DNA of 64,000 nucleotides from Erythrobasidium yunnanense (taxonomy: Eukaryota; Basidiomycota; Cystobasidiomycetes; Erythrobasidiales; Erythrobasidiaceae). The stretch's first letter is position 1; each line of letters begins with the position of its first letter. Below the pieces are notes generated by a model, which was not told the origin of the DNA, searched no databases, and was given only the letters and a program-made list of their open reading frames with translations. Where the stretch lies: assembly GCA_001600175.1 (NCBI GenBank), contig BCJC01000003.1, positions 1,240,001-1,304,000 of the forward strand, read 5' to 3'. The position numbers and the translations under genes were made by a program. This document shows positions 45,782-58,100 of the stretch, piece after piece.

Positions 45782-47052
45782 TCAGAAGATAGCTATCGCA
45801 TTGGCTGTAGAAAGAAGACCTGGCATCAGTCAATGTCAGAGCCAGCCAAGCTGTTTCATCTTACGAGGCGATCCTACTCCGCCTGGAACATTCAGAGGAG
45901 CGCTCGTCAAGAAGAATGTCCAGCGTCCCTGCTGCTGGCATACGTTCGAAAGCGTCTCGAGGTTCCACATCTCGCCAATCGGGCTTCCAAACTGGCTCAA
46001 GAACCATTCGTGCACTGGTGCGACCCCTCAGCATCGTTCAGATCTATGACTAAGATTTCTCACGGCACGTTCCTCCTGATACTGGCGGCCAGGCTTCGAA
46101 AGCGACTGCATCACCTGCAACCGCAGCAAAGTGATGATCCCTAAATGGCCTGTCAGCGGTGCTACTGAACCCAACAATGAAATCTCTCACGCACCAGAAC
46201 CACTCTACGGCTGCTGGAGTGGCGTGTATGCCGATGTACTGCGCTTGTTCAAAGGTTCCACGCCTCCTCTCGCTCTCTTCGGCGTGGTCGTGCCACCGCA
46301 CAAAGCCAGTCCTGATGATGAGGATATCGCCAACTTCGAACTGAGTGTTTTGAAAGCGGGCAACCTGCTCCAGCTCTTCATGCGGAATTTCATAACGGCT
46401 GATAGGTGACGGTAATGGTTCTTCAGGGCGGGTGATCTCTCTCCAGCGCACCCAGTCAAGAAGAACACCGCGACCTGCTATACCACCGTTCTCACACCAA
46501 GCATTGATGCCGTTCCGCGTAGAACTGCCAGGGATGATTTCCTCGTGGCTGTCAGAAACACTAAGTGATGGCCTTGGCTCCAAGTGGACTGCCCGTTACC
46601 TCATGCCATTATAGTACTTTCCGGTCGATTCTAGATAGACAGCCATGTTAGCTAGTCAATACATGGTGACCATTTGCACGCCGATCACGATGTGCGACAT
46701 GTCGAAACCCGTCCCATTGGCTTGATGATTGTGTATTGAAGTGAAGCTCGTCGTCTGTACCGATCCAGCCAGACTTTGGATTGCTTTTATCGAGAATCTT
46801 CTGTTCGAGCGGCATTCGCTTGAAGCCTGGGAATTGGACGTTGTTCATAGACCAGTCCAGCTGGACACGAATACCAGTTTGTATCTGCTCTTGAGCAGCC
46901 TTGCTAACGCGTTCGGGTGTTAGAAGATTCAGACGTCCAAGCTGGTCAAGCTCCGGCTGTTCGGCACCCGCTTCTCGAGCATAGTAGCCCCAGGCGCATC
47001 CGTGAGGCATACCGCTCACAGGCGGTATGTCTTTGAAGGTACAGAATGGCAT
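45782..47052 (-). CDS. Cyclase/kynurenine-formamidase superfamily hydrolase
   Basis: Five exons (47052-46689, 46630-46600, 46548-46064, about 46014-45867, 45804-45782) encode about 349 residues of the fungal branch of the Cyclase family (PF04199). Motifs are RVQLDWSMNNVQFPGFKR, ELHFNTQSSSQWDGFRHVAH, QSTGKYYNGMSHEEI, GINAWCENGGIAGRGVLLDW, FEVGDILIIRTGFVRWH and FFLTSAPLNVPGG. Bacterial members bind metal through H-x-G-T-H-x-D; here the position reads Q-x-S-S-Q-W-D-x-x-R-H, so the metal site differs. The substrate is unknown: amide, lactone or kynurenine-type substrates are all possible. Exon 2 is 31 bases. PSD1 lies upstream in tandem. Confidence 0.88.
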
Positions 47053-47274
47053 GGCTGTGGAAAGCAGATCTCGGTACAGAAAGAAGAAAGAATAGGAAAG
47101 CACCGGTGGTCGAAAGCAGCCGGCGGATTTTGCAAGGTCTGAACGTTGATCATAATAGAGAAGTGATGCTACATTCTTCTTCTTGTGGAAGTGACAACAC
47201 TAAAGCATTATATTCTATTTATTCAATTTCCGGTTTCCGGGAGACCAAGTATACGAATTCTACTAACCGCTTTT

Positions 47275-49128
47275 TCAATGCCCTAGCATTTCCTTTTGCT
47301 TTGCATTCGCTAGATAGGTCGCAATCTTCTCTCTGGTATCTCCCAAAGTTTCTCCAACCTTGACCTTGTCACCTCGGCGAACTGAGAAGACGAAGTTCTC
47401 AGGCGCTTCGAAGACAAGAACAATCGTCGAGCCCTGCACCTGTGTCAGCTTATTCTCAAAAACAAAAACTCTATACATGTCGACTCACGAGCCAGAAGCC
47501 TCCCATCTGTTCTCCGGCCATCAAAGGCTTGCCTCCCAATAGCGTTGACGATTTAGCATACGTAGCTTCCACATACTCACCAGGAGTCTTTGGCTTGCTC
47601 GGGCTGTTTGTCCGCAGCTCGCTATCGAAGTCTATCCGAATACTGCCTACGTTTGTAGCGCCAACGGGAACCATGGAGAAGAAGCCATGCCTCCACCGTC
47701 CAAGGAGAGCTACTCGCTCATTCAGCACGAAGAGGTCCGACAGCAGCTTCGTCATGTATGGCGACACGCTAAATAGCTCTCCTGCAAAATGCCTTCTCCG
47801 CTCGACGACCCAGCTCGTTGGGGAGTGGAAGCGGTGATAGTCGCCAGGCGCCAAGTAGACAACGCAGAAATACATCTTGTTGCCTTCCTTAGGCACGCCA
47901 CGGAGTGACCAGTGGGGCGAGAGTGGATCGAAAGTCTGGGAGGCTAAGGAAAGCTGTTCACCGAAGCTGTGTTCGGTGACAGGATTTGTTTGAGATGATG
48001 CGGAAGCCGGCACGGACACGTCATGCTCTTGCGACTGGCTCGAATGCGGAGTTATGGATTCGCCTTCGGAGCCGTTTTGTGACGAGATGGAGCTCGACGA
48101 AGAGCGTCTCCAGTTGAACAGTCGTTTCCACCCTGCCTTCTTTGGCTTTGCCGTCTCTGGATCTTGGTTTTCATGCGGCTCGTTGCCCATAAGCTGGTCT
48201 ATGCTGTATGAAATGCCATTGAGCTTTGCAAACTCTCTTTCGTCTACGGTCGCATTGTCTTCCTCGGTGGTTGCGCCCTTTGCTTCACCTTTCGGCGGCC
48301 CCGTTGGATTCGAGGTTATTCCCTCTGATGCTGTTGGTCCTGGCCCGCTCCCGCTAAGTAGGGCATCCAGGGAATACGAGACACCTTTAACTTGCTCTAC
48401 GCGCTTGTTCTCGATGTATCCAAAGTTGACGACCCTTCCATCTGCTGGCGATACGAGCTGGTTCTCTGCTATCGGCCTAACGCCTGGTTTGAGCTGGCGC
48501 ATGAAGAACTCGGATAGGGATCTGTATTGTGTAAGGTCTTCGGGATCCATCTCTGTGAGATTGACTCCGAATATCCAGCTATAGAGCTTGTAGCCAGGTA
48601 CGCGAAACCAGACTGGGAGAGTGTATTCGTTGAGTGCGCCGTATATCCTTGAGATTGTACGCAAAGGGAGTGCCCCAATGACATGAACCTGCGTTGAGTT
48701 TGGCTTGTATTAGCTGGAAGAAGTCGCTGGCCAGAAATGACGGAGCTCGCCTGCCAAGGTCCTTTAACTGTAGGCATATTGTCCTGAGTCGAGTCGTATG
48801 TTCCATCTCTGAGATCTGGGCTGATGGGATGCTGCTTCCATAGGTTCAACACGACGAGCAATGCTACACCTCCGGCGACGGGCAATGGCGACCATTTGAT
48901 GGGAGTTTCCCTCCAGGACTGGCGCATGCGGGCTGTCTCATCCATCAGCATACTGTATATCTTGCTGCATTGTCCCGACTGACATGTCCATGAGGGTCTT
49001 GCATTCGAACTCGACGACGATGATGAGGACTGATATCTTCTTCCTGCATTTCTGGCAACTCCAGACTGCTGTTGCTGTCGCTGGATCAGCCTTGTAGCAG
49101 TGACACGGCCATGGAGGGTGCGATGCAT
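47275..49128 (-). CDS. PSD1: Phosphatidylserine decarboxylase, mitochondrial
   Basis: Psd1 converts phosphatidylserine to phosphatidylethanolamine at the mitochondrial inner membrane. It self-cleaves at an LGST motif to form a pyruvoyl cofactor. Exons 49128-48751, 48688-47489 and 47433-47275 encode 578 residues. The N-terminus is Arg/Gln/Ser-rich with no acidic residues, a mitochondrial presequence, followed by a membrane helix (VAGGVALLVVLNLW). Catalytic blocks are LSEFFMRQLKPGVRPI, LVSPADGRVVNFG, YLAPGDYHRFHSP, FSVSPYMTKLLSDLFVLNER and MVPVGATNVGSI. LGST is completed exactly at the last splice. The first intron begins GC, not GT. A disordered insert of about 100 residues follows a duplicated SYS-(L/I)-D motif. 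Confidence 0.95.
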
Positions 49129-49354
49129 CGTCAGTGAAGATGCAAGGACAAGGGACAAGAACAAGCTGAAATGAAACGCCGAAACAACGAGGACAACGCA
49201 GATTATTGAATAGTTGATGAAGCAGGAGTTACTGCTATGATTCTGTTGATGTTATCATCATGCATCCATGTTCTCCAATTCACCGAAAAGCTAACCCAGC
49301 TTTGATTGCCGGTCTCCCCGTTGGCTGCAGATTGACTGAATATTGGATGCGATA

Positions 49355-50791
49355 ATGACTGCATCTACTGACTCCTCCGAGTACCATCTGTCATTCAGCA
49401 GCAGCACTCACTCCCGCAAGACTCCTCTCGCTTGTCCCGTTGCTCTAAGGACAAGAAATCAGAACTTGCATCTCAACCTGAACCTAGGGAAGCTGGATAG
49501 TCAACGCAATAACAACGATGATGAACAGAGTGGTTATAATGGTACTGCCAACAAGCCAGACAGCTACGGCTACCTCATCCCAAGAAAGGACTGGCTTCCC
49601 GATAGCGCAGCCAGCATGTGCATGCATACAGATGAATGCAACGCCAAATTCCCTCCAGCAAAGGATAATGCACTCTTTGGTGGATTCACAAACATCATAG
49701 CTATCCCGTTCACATCAAGGAGGCATCACTGCCGGTCAGTCGAGGTTGATTCATGCCCGTATCCTCACTCACCGCTGAAACGCGCTCGCATTGTTTGCAG
49801 CGCTTGTGGAAAGGTGTTCTGTGCGCAACACTCTGCAAACACTCTACCCTTGCTGGCCGTGGGCAGGGACGCCATTCTCGAAGCAAGAGGAGCCGCAACT
49901 CCAGGCATAGGATCGCAAACACCGTTCAGTCCTGCTCTTTCGACATTCGGTGCAAGCTCCAGCAGGAACGGAAGCACTACTCCAAGCTATTTCACTACCC
50001 CCGCACATCCCAGCGGTGCCATTTCTCCTACTATCTCCATCTCATCTGCGTCCACCAACAACACCAAACCTGCATCAGCCCAGGGGGCACACGCAAAGCA
50101 GATCATCGAAGCGAGAGTTTGTGATATGTGCTTCCTCAGCCTATCACTGGGAGCCAATCTGTCCCTGCCTCCGCAAATTATGTCGGCAGCTATCTCTCCA
50201 CCAGTCTCGCGAAGAGGGCTGTCGCAACCCGCTTCGACCCACGAGTCACCATCTCAGTCGCAGATCCTGGTGCATTCCGATACTGCGGCTTCTAGTATGT
50301 CGAGCAGCGCTGCTACATCTTCAGGAAGGCTACGCCAAACTAGTGCCGAATCGTTCGATACGCAAGCTACCACTCCACCCTCTTCATCTTCTCCCAACAC
50401 TGCATATCATTCCACCTTATCCTCGCCTCAACACGCACACGACAAAGCTGGAATGCAGCGAAGACGCTCTCTCTCCCCTGCCGTAGCGACCAACATAGCT
50501 TCGCAAGCCATGTCGCGCGACTCGTCACACTCAAGAAGCAGTGGGTCACCCTCAGACTCGTTCATGGCCGAACAGAGAGATCGTTTGGGAGACTTGCGAG
50601 GGCAGCAACCACATAAGCGCGCTACAGCGATGCCGACAGGCTATAGCAACAGAGGCATCCGTAGTCACCCTCTCGACCCAAGACACATGAGACTTTCGCA
50701 AGAGGAAGAATCAGGTGGCAGCAATCCCGACTCTTCTCTCGAAGGAACAATCCCAAGCACGCCAGGCGCAGGCTGGACCTGGTCTACGTGA
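49355..50791 (+). CDS. FYVE-type zinc-finger protein, phosphoinositide binding
   Basis: A single exon encodes 478 residues. The FYVE domain opens with WLPDSAASMCMHTDECNAKF (C-x5-C rather than C-x2-C) and continues through RRHHCR, CSACGKVFCAQHS and RVCDMCF. The R(R)HHCR core and the paired Cys/His ligands are those of PI3P-binding FYVE fingers. An insert of about 100 Ser/Thr/Pro-rich residues lies between the third and fourth ligand pairs, and the protein ends in a long disordered Ser-rich tail. Endosome binding is inferred. A final intron may start at 50789 and would change only the last residue or two (STF instead of ST). The ATG at 49355 is the first in frame after an upstream gap. Confidence 0.85.
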   Translation: MTASTDSSEYHLSFSSSTHSRKTPLACPVALRTRNQNLHLNLNLGKLDSQRNNNDDEQSGYNGTANKPDSYGYLIPRKDWLPDSAASMCMHTDECNAKFPPAKDNALFGGFTNIIAIPFTSRRHHCRSVEVDSCPYPHSPLKRARIVCSACGKVFCAQHSANTLPLLAVGRDAILEARGAATPGIGSQTPFSPALSTFGASSSRNGSTTPSYFTTPAHPSGAISPTISISSASTNNTKPASAQGAHAKQIIEARVCDMCFLSLSLGANLSLPPQIMSAAISPPVSRRGLSQPASTHESPSQSQILVHSDTAASSMSSSAATSSGRLRQTSAESFDTQATTPPSSSSPNTAYHSTLSSPQHAHDKAGMQRRRSLSPAVATNIASQAMSRDSSHSRSSGSPSDSFMAEQRDRLGDLRGQQPHKRATAMPTGYSNRGIRSHPLDPRHMRLSQEEESGGSNPDSSLEGTIPSTPGAGWTWST

Positions 50792-50794
50792 GTG

Positions 50795-51224
50795 TCACAC
50801 ATACCGGCATTTTCCGCAGCTGATTCAATCTGTGTCCAGATTCTGAGCGTGGCGTGAAGAAACTGGCCTTTGGGCGCCCATGCTCGCAGTCGAGATTTAC
50901 CGAATTTCGTGAGCCTGCTTCGTATATAGACAGCTATCAGGAGACTTCCGATATTTAATCAAGTATACCATGTATCGTTATGGATGTAGAGCCTGCCTTG
51001 GAGGAAGTCATAGCAAATTTGCTGGTAATACTGTATTTTAGGATTACGATATTGGCGAAGCTAGCGATACCAGAACTAAGATCGATGTATACTACTATAC
51101 TCAATAGCTATCGGCCTCGTCGCAATACATATACCGAACTGGCTTCATTGCGCGGGCTTGTACGGCTCGATAAGCATCTTGGAGAAGCTGGGAAAACCCA
51201 TTAGCCAATGACATCTTTAAATCT
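50795..51224. other. Convergent intergenic stretch
   Basis: It lies between the stops of the FYVE gene and GET3. One short open stretch near 50980-51204 has no recognisable features, and I do not call it a gene. Confidence 0.5.
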
Positions 51225-52658
51225 CTATAATACCCACTTCTTGATCTTCTCGCTCCCTCTTACTTCTTCCGTTAAAAGCGGCATACGAACCACGTTGAAG
51301 TCCTCAGCGTAGAGGTCGTTGATCTCGGCCAAGTATTTCCTCTGCATCTTCCAGCGTGTCTGACATTGGACACACTCTGAGCCTGCAGGTACACGGTTAG
51401 TATGGAACTAACGATGCTTCTGCTAGCAGATGTGTCTTACTGGACTTGGGAAAGAGGAGCTGGTTCACCACGATCGAGTGCGTATCGATCTCGTAGGAAG
51501 TGAGTTCCTGTAACTACTTTAGCATGGGTAGATGTGGACTCGCACTACGACTTACCTGGATGAGGCGCTCTGTCTCATATAGAGAGAGGAACTCTGTAGA
51601 AGCGGGCCAGCATCGATTAATGCCGAATTTGCGTTACAGGAAGGAGTGGCGGCATACCCGATATGCACACGCATACGAAGGTCGTCTTGTCTGAATCCTT
51701 GAACTGAGCCGATACTTCACTGACCACCTCCCGCATGCTTTCGAGCTTTCCAAACATCTCTTCTGTATTTGCTGGCATGCCCATCATTGACGACATTGAC
51801 TGCATCATCGGCCCGAACTTTCCGCTCAGACCTGATAGTTTGGCCAGAGCTTTCTCGAGGACAGAAGGGAAGCTGAGAAACCTCAAAGTATGTCCGGTGG
51901 GTGCGGTATCGAAGAGAATAACGCTGTATTGCATGGATTTGACGTGCCTGCGAGAAGCGCAGACAAGTTAGTCTGGGCTCGGCAAATGAGAATACTCTTG
52001 TAGCCTTATGTGGACACGGGCGGCTCCTACGCACTTCATAACTTCTGCAAAACCCATTGCTTCATCTACTCCAGGGATTGCGAATGCCAGATCCTGCATC
52101 ATGCCGCCCATAGGTCCATCTGAGCTTTCCATCATTTCTTGCATGGATCCAGCTGGGTCAATCTCCATTGCGTATAGGTTCTTGTATCCATTGACGAGGG
52201 TCTATTGACAACGTAGATAAGCGAAGCTCGATGCGAACAGGCTAATTTGCCGGCCTACCGCATCTTTCGAGAACTTCTGGCTGAAGGCGTCGCTGAGATT
52301 GTGTGCTGGATCCGTCGATATGAGGAGTACACTCTCCCTATGGTAGGATAGCTGTGTTGCGAGTGCGCATGAAGTTGTGGTCTTTCCTACACCACCCTTT
52401 CCGCCTGAAGATGGGACAGGCAACGAGACAAGGGAAGTGTGAGCATAGCAGGGATAGAGGTAGGAGGGTAGTCAGTGTTTCAGCTTGCCGACGAAGATCC
52501 ATTTGAGGCTGGGATTGCAGTCAGATTGCAGACATCAGTTCCACGTATGTATGATATGATATCTCGACGTTGCAGCACCTCTGCTGGTCGAGGATGTGCT
52601 GGAGCGAGGGATCCAGCGCGTTTTCGGGATTCAGGACGGCGTAATCTTCGCTGTTCAT
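51225..52658 (-). CDS. GET3: ATPase Get3, tail-anchored protein targeting
   Basis: Get3 is the cytosolic ATPase that carries tail-anchored proteins to the ER receptor Get1/Get2. Eight exons (52658-52579, 52508-52489, 52404-52259, 52201-52035, 51947-51658, 51593-51556, 51507 to about 51442, 51382-51225) encode about 321 residues. Motifs: [28 protein letters not shown] (P-loop), [17 protein letters not shown] (switch I), [20 protein letters not shown] (switch II), a Met-rich substrate groove [14 protein letters not shown], and the zinc pair CVQC at the dimer interface. Exon 2 is 20 bases, and its following intron begins GC. It diverges from SRP68, 102 bases apart. Confidence 0.95.
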
Positions 52659-52760
52659 CGTTGTGATTGTGTATGAATGTATGTAGATAGAATTGCTACA
52701 ACATCAACAACAATCCTCGACACTTTTCGCCCTTCTTTACGGCGTCCGATTCCTTCAACC

Positions 52761-54940
52761 ATGGACAGAGCTGGCATAAACGGTGAGCTGAGAACAGCGA
52801 GGAAACTACACAACAATGGCTGAAACGACATCGGCCATGGCCAGTCCTGCCTCTGGTGCACGCCGCCAGGCTCCAGTACGGCCTGCGAACGAGCGACTAT
52901 GCCCGATACCATCGACACGCTACACGGCGTATCAGTACACTACACAAAGGTCTAAGGAGGAAGAGCAACGTCAAGAAGGTCGTATATACCGCAGAAGCTG
53001 TTCAAAAGGACGAAAGATTGCTCGAACTCCTCGTCTGGGAAGCCGAGAGAGCTTGGGCTGAAGGACTGCGTACACGAGAAGAACTGGCAGCTCTGGAAAG
53101 AGATCCCAACAACAAAGCAGCACTGGCCAGGAAGCGACATCGATCCGCCAAAAGACTGGCAAGGGCGAGCCAGCATGCCCAGAAATTCGCACAACTCCTA
53201 CAAACCTTACAAAGCTCCTTCCCTGTCAGCAATACTCTTCAAGCACATATCTATTCGCTATACATGCAGGGTTATCACGACTTTGTGCTGGCCTCGGCAT
53301 CCGCTTCTTCCTCTTCATCAGTCGCGCAAAAGGGCGTGGCACATCTATCCACAGCCTACGTCCTTCTAGAATCATTCGCAAAGGACACGCAGAGGTCGAC
53401 CGACGAAGCTCTGGCGTACGAGCTCCTCGATGAGCTGGAACCTATGATCCGCTTCTGCGCCTACACAGCAGAAACACAGTCACAGGGCTCCGTATCCGAG
53501 CTCGCAAGAGCTACGGGTATGCCTGTTGTCACCGGAGACGACACGTATGCTCGATTATTGAACGAGTATCGACAAGAGCAGGAGAAAGTAGCCAAGAAGT
53601 TAGGCAAGAAGGGAGATCAACAGGGAGAGACTGTCAAGGCCATCAAATGGCGCGATATCGACATACCAATCCGAAGCGCCGAGCTTTCTTCGGCTCTGAG
53701 CAGAGTGCAGACTGCCCTGCAGAACCTCCAGGGCAGCAGCTCGAAGGCTACAAAGCGCTCTAGAAAGACTACAATGGACCCAACTACATCGTCTTCTGGT
53801 CACGCTGCCCAGATAGCAGGCGGTGAAAATGCAATGAACGACTACGATCGCGCTCTGGCGACATTGAGCGAGTCGGCTGAGAGGTCCAAGAAGCTGGTCG
53901 ATGACAACGCTGTCGCCCTTTCCAAAGCACAATCTACTCGCTTCGAATCAGCAACAAGGCCACTCTCACTAGCAAACTCCTACATCACCTTCCAGCTCCT
54001 TTCGATACGGTTGAGGCGGGACGAAGCTCTGTTTGCGTCAGTCATGGCCAAGCTCTCAGCCCGGGAAGCAGGGAAATCGACTCCTTCTAAGCGTGCATCT
54101 GGTCGAAGCGGTCAAATAACGACTGTAACAGCCCGTAGACGGGCCAAAACGTTTCCCGTCCTGATCAAGCTCCTTGAAAGTATTTTGCAAAACTTGGAGC
54201 AGCTACGTGAACTTGACATCGTTGAAGATGACTCGGAAGATCTAGCTGGCATTGTTGATGGTAAAATCGCTTTCGACAAAGCTCAAAGGTATGTATGCAA
54301 ATTCATGGCAATCAAATGTTGGATGCTGATTTCGCTCCTTTCTAGGTGTAACTACCTTGCGCAGACATACGCGCTCCTCGAGAAATACCCTGAAGCCCTC
54401 ACCCTCTTCCAACGCGCATCTCTATACCTGCGGCAAGTACATTCTCACGATCCTGGTGCTTCCGACACACCGATCGATGCCAGTATCAAACACCTGCTTG
54501 TCGCCGCGACGGCCGAGGCAGACTTCCGGGAAAGACTGGCGCAAGCTGAAGATAGAGTGCGAAAGGACTGGTTCATCTACCAGTACAGCCAAGACGCGAA
54601 GGCAAAAGAAGGGTTGGACAGTGCGATCAGCAGAATGGACATCGATGAGCCTGTCTCTTTGCCAAAGAAGAGCAAGAAGGCTGGTCCTCTGTTCTTCGAT
54701 GTTGCCTTCAACTACGTTGCCGGTATTGATATCGATATACTAGGACGGGTTGCTTCAGGCGAGGAGACATCCGAAATAACAGAGCCGCAAGCAAGCGGCA
54801 TACAGAGCGTGGCAGCTGCGGTCGCGACGAAGGTCGAGGAGGCGATGGAAGTGGTGACCAACAATACACCAGCTGGTCCAGAGACCCCTTCCAAGACAGG
54901 CGGCGGAATTTGGGGCTTTTTCGGCAGAGGCAAGAAGTAG
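52761..54940 (+). CDS. SRP68: Signal recognition particle subunit SRP68
   Basis: SRP68 pairs with SRP72 and binds the SRP RNA for cotranslational targeting to the ER. Exons 52761-52782 (22 bases), 52845-54288 and 54346-54940 encode 686 residues. The RNA-binding N-terminal block is clear: VLPLVHAARLQYGLRTSDYA then RYHRHATRRISTL and LRRKSNV. Later parts include KWRDIDIPIRSAELSSALSR, PLSLANSYITFQLLSIRLRR and CNYLAQTYALLEKYPEALTL, the helical repeats toward the SRP72 binding end. The C-terminus ends GGIWGFFGRGKK. The start is set by the tiny first exon; without it no ATG precedes the conserved block in frame. An apparent in-frame ATG at 52816 belongs to another frame inside the first intron. Confidence 0.93.
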
Positions 54941-55118
54941 AAGGGCTACATGATCCAGCATCGACCCGTTGAAGCTTTTCTTGTACACTCATCCCAGCTG
55001 GTACTACAACAGACTGCTCCAAGACAAGAACTGCCTTTACTGCCTATATAGGATATGAAACTAATGGTATAGTACTTGTTGCTGCTGCATAACCTGAAGA
55101 AAACGTAATCCCCTCATC

Positions 55119-58100
55119 TTACTCTTGCTTATCAAGGACAATTATTGTAGAGCTGCTTGCATCTCTACTCTGCAGGTGTTTCAGTATCATGCGGGCCAAC
55201 CGAGCTTTGCTGCCGACTTCGCCTCTAGCGCTCAGCTTCTGGGCATCTAGTTCGAAGGTGTCGCCTGCTATCTGAGCACTGATGTGAGTGGGTGCTTCTT
55301 GATTCTCACTACCCTTGCTGGTGATTGTGACCGTGTAATTCGGTTCCGGTCTGTTCGTGCTTTGACAATAAGCTGTGCGGCCGACGGCGTGAGCTTTGCA
55401 AATGGCAATGTTGAGACAGTCTTATTTACCTGCTAGGTGAGCTACCCAGTCTGCCTGCTCTCGCTTGGGCTTTCCTTGCGCTTGTGGGGCTAGCTCTGGC
55501 GCCTCATCAAGCTTCCTGGCCAGCTCGCTAGCAGGTGCCAAGCGTTTGATGAAGTAGGCCTGCAGCTTCTTCACAACGCCGGCCTCGAGCGCTACTCGCG
55601 CAACAGCATCCTTGGCTGCAGCCTTGCCGAGGTAGGTCGTGTCAACCTTGAAAACCATAGCCGGATCGGTCGGAATAGTCAAGATAGCGCCATATTCGGC
55701 TTAAGTGGGCACGTCAGTATGCATATATCCATTGTGAGGGGTGATGACTTACACCCTTGCCCCTTCTTCAGTAGCTCATATTTTGGCCTGTCCTCTGCTT
55801 CTGCTCCCAGTAGCTGTTGACATACTTGTTGCAGATAGCTAACAGCCTGTGCGTGCGGATCAGGCGACTTGCTCTGATGGGCGACTTGTACGGAATGTGC
55901 TGTCGATAGGCTCGTTCCTTCGGAGGCATCTGCCTTCCCCAGATCCTCCATAATGCGAACAATGCCGCCTTCGAGTGCTTTAGTTGCGGCCGTTTCGAAA
56001 GCCATCTTGGACGTAGGCGATGCAAAGGGCACTTGAAAGGTATGCCGTGTGTCTTCGTCCACTACAAGTATGACAGCACCGCCAAAGCGGCCGCTCAATG
56101 CATCTTTGCGAATGTCGAAGACCAGATGCTTAGCCTTCTTGCTTCCGAGAATGCTATCAGCACGCTGATTCAGAAAGCGAAGGAGGGGTTGATCGGCGAG
56201 GCCCTCAGAGAAATCGTGTTGTGATGCCCAGCTCGGCAAATTTGATACCGGTACTGCTCCTGGAGTATTTGACGAATATGATGCTCCATGAGGAGTCCGC
56301 CGCTCTTCCGCCCTATCAACGTTCGCAACCGTCCTGTCCGCACTGTAAGGTGGAGGAGATATGATTTGTCGATCTAGCTCCGTTGCTGTGATATCTATGA
56401 TGGGCACGGGCCGCTTGTTAGAGTAGGTGGAGTATGATGTAGCTGGGAGGGGATCAGCAACTGCTTGGAGTCGCGGTAGTTCTTCGTCTCCATGCACATC
56501 TGGAAATCCCCGCGGGGTCGCCCGAATCAGCTGAGGTGGATCTCGCGAATTTAACTTCTGCTGTGCGATCAGATCGCTGAATTTGACAAGGTCGCCCATC
56601 TCCTGGCCGTATTGACCGTCCTTAGCTTGCTTAGCCAACTCGATTAAGCCTTGCTCGATGGCTGCAATAGCGACTGCCGTTTTTGCTGCCTTCTTCGTCG
56701 GAAAGTCGTACTTGACAGTATAGCGCCGAACCAGATGTGGTGTCAAAGTTGCGATCAAGATGCAAGAAAAACGCTGGCCTGGTATGTCCTTCAGTGACAT
56801 GCATGCTTGAGTGATGAGCGGGCTTACCGAAAGTTCGGCCAGGTGCTAATGATGGCCCGATGTTCTGAAACTCGTACACTAGCGCTTCGGATCGTCCTGT
56901 ATATGTTTGTATGCAGCTGTTCAGGTAGCCTATAGGACTGCGAGGGATTTAGCTGAGTCGTGATTCCAGAGCAGTGGAAACTGACTTTGGGATTTGATGC
57001 GGATCTACTTCCGACATCCCGCTAGGCCACGACTGAGAGCCGGATCCGCTAGATCCCGAAGCCTGACTTCCGCTGCCACTGAAGCCGCTGAGTGCGGCGC
57101 GAGAGGCTCTGAAGAGCCTTCTATGTGCTTCCAAAGTCTCTTTGATTCTCGACTTAACGGCTACCCTGCATGCGCCCTCTTTTGCTTCTCGCTTAGTGCG
57201 GAACCCTGGCGAGATTTCGTACTTGTGGACATTGTCGGATGATATGCTTATGATTATCTTTGCGCCATATAACTCGCCTTGGTAGAAAATTCAGATAGAT
57301 CGGGGAAGCATGGCATATTGAGGCTCACCTCCAGCACTCATCGCCTTCGTATATTCGCATTCCAAAGCTTTGGGATTGCGTGTAACGTCCTGTATCATCT
57401 GTGCTAGCACTCCTGCTGTATTTTCTTCGTCTACTGGGTCATGCTCCTCGATTCTAGAAGGAATGGGTAAGCCCATCTGCTTGCATACTTTGGTCGTAGT
57501 AGAATTGTGTAGTTTTAGCAATGTCACAATGCCCTCTTTCAATGCCTCGCCAGTCACGGCTTCTTTTGCTAATTTGGAAGATACAGCAGGCTCCAAAGGT
57601 CCGTAAGATGTTATCACGTCAGGCGTAATGCGGATGGTGAGGCGGCATCGGTAGAGCGGATAATTGGCGTATGCTAGTCCACGAATTAGTTAAAGGATGT
57701 GTCTCAAGTGGATCGACAAACCTGATTCGAGCGTGTCATAGTCGTAAGTCAGTGCTTGCGTCGGAGTCTCGATGCAGTATTTCTGTACCGCAAGGTTGAG
57801 GGCTGATATAGGATTTTCTGCCGAATTCATAGTTTCTCTTTCGGCATAGCTGATCTCCGTAGCCTCGTTATAACGTGCATCGCGCTTGGGCAAAGTATCT
57901 TGATGAAATCGGGGCGCAGCAGAGGTTCCCACTCGGTCTAGGGCTGCCATACTGGAACTGGCTTGCTCTAATACGCCCATAGAAAGGGCTAGCTCCGAGG
58001 CTGCACGCTTTGCTTCGCGCTTGGACAGGTACACGGCATTGGGGGGAGTAATGTAAGAGCGGTGGCTTTCGGGCGGAAAGTGTAAAGTGAGTTTGCAGGA

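Noticed and set aside
50980-51204. Plus-strand open frame between FYVE gene and GET3
   Set aside because: Composition is unremarkable, no domain, no splice partners, and it lies in a convergent 3' region.
52816-53061. Plus-strand frame starting MAETTSAMASP ahead of SRP68
   Set aside because: It is out of frame with the conserved block; the 22-base exon at 52761 gives a better start.
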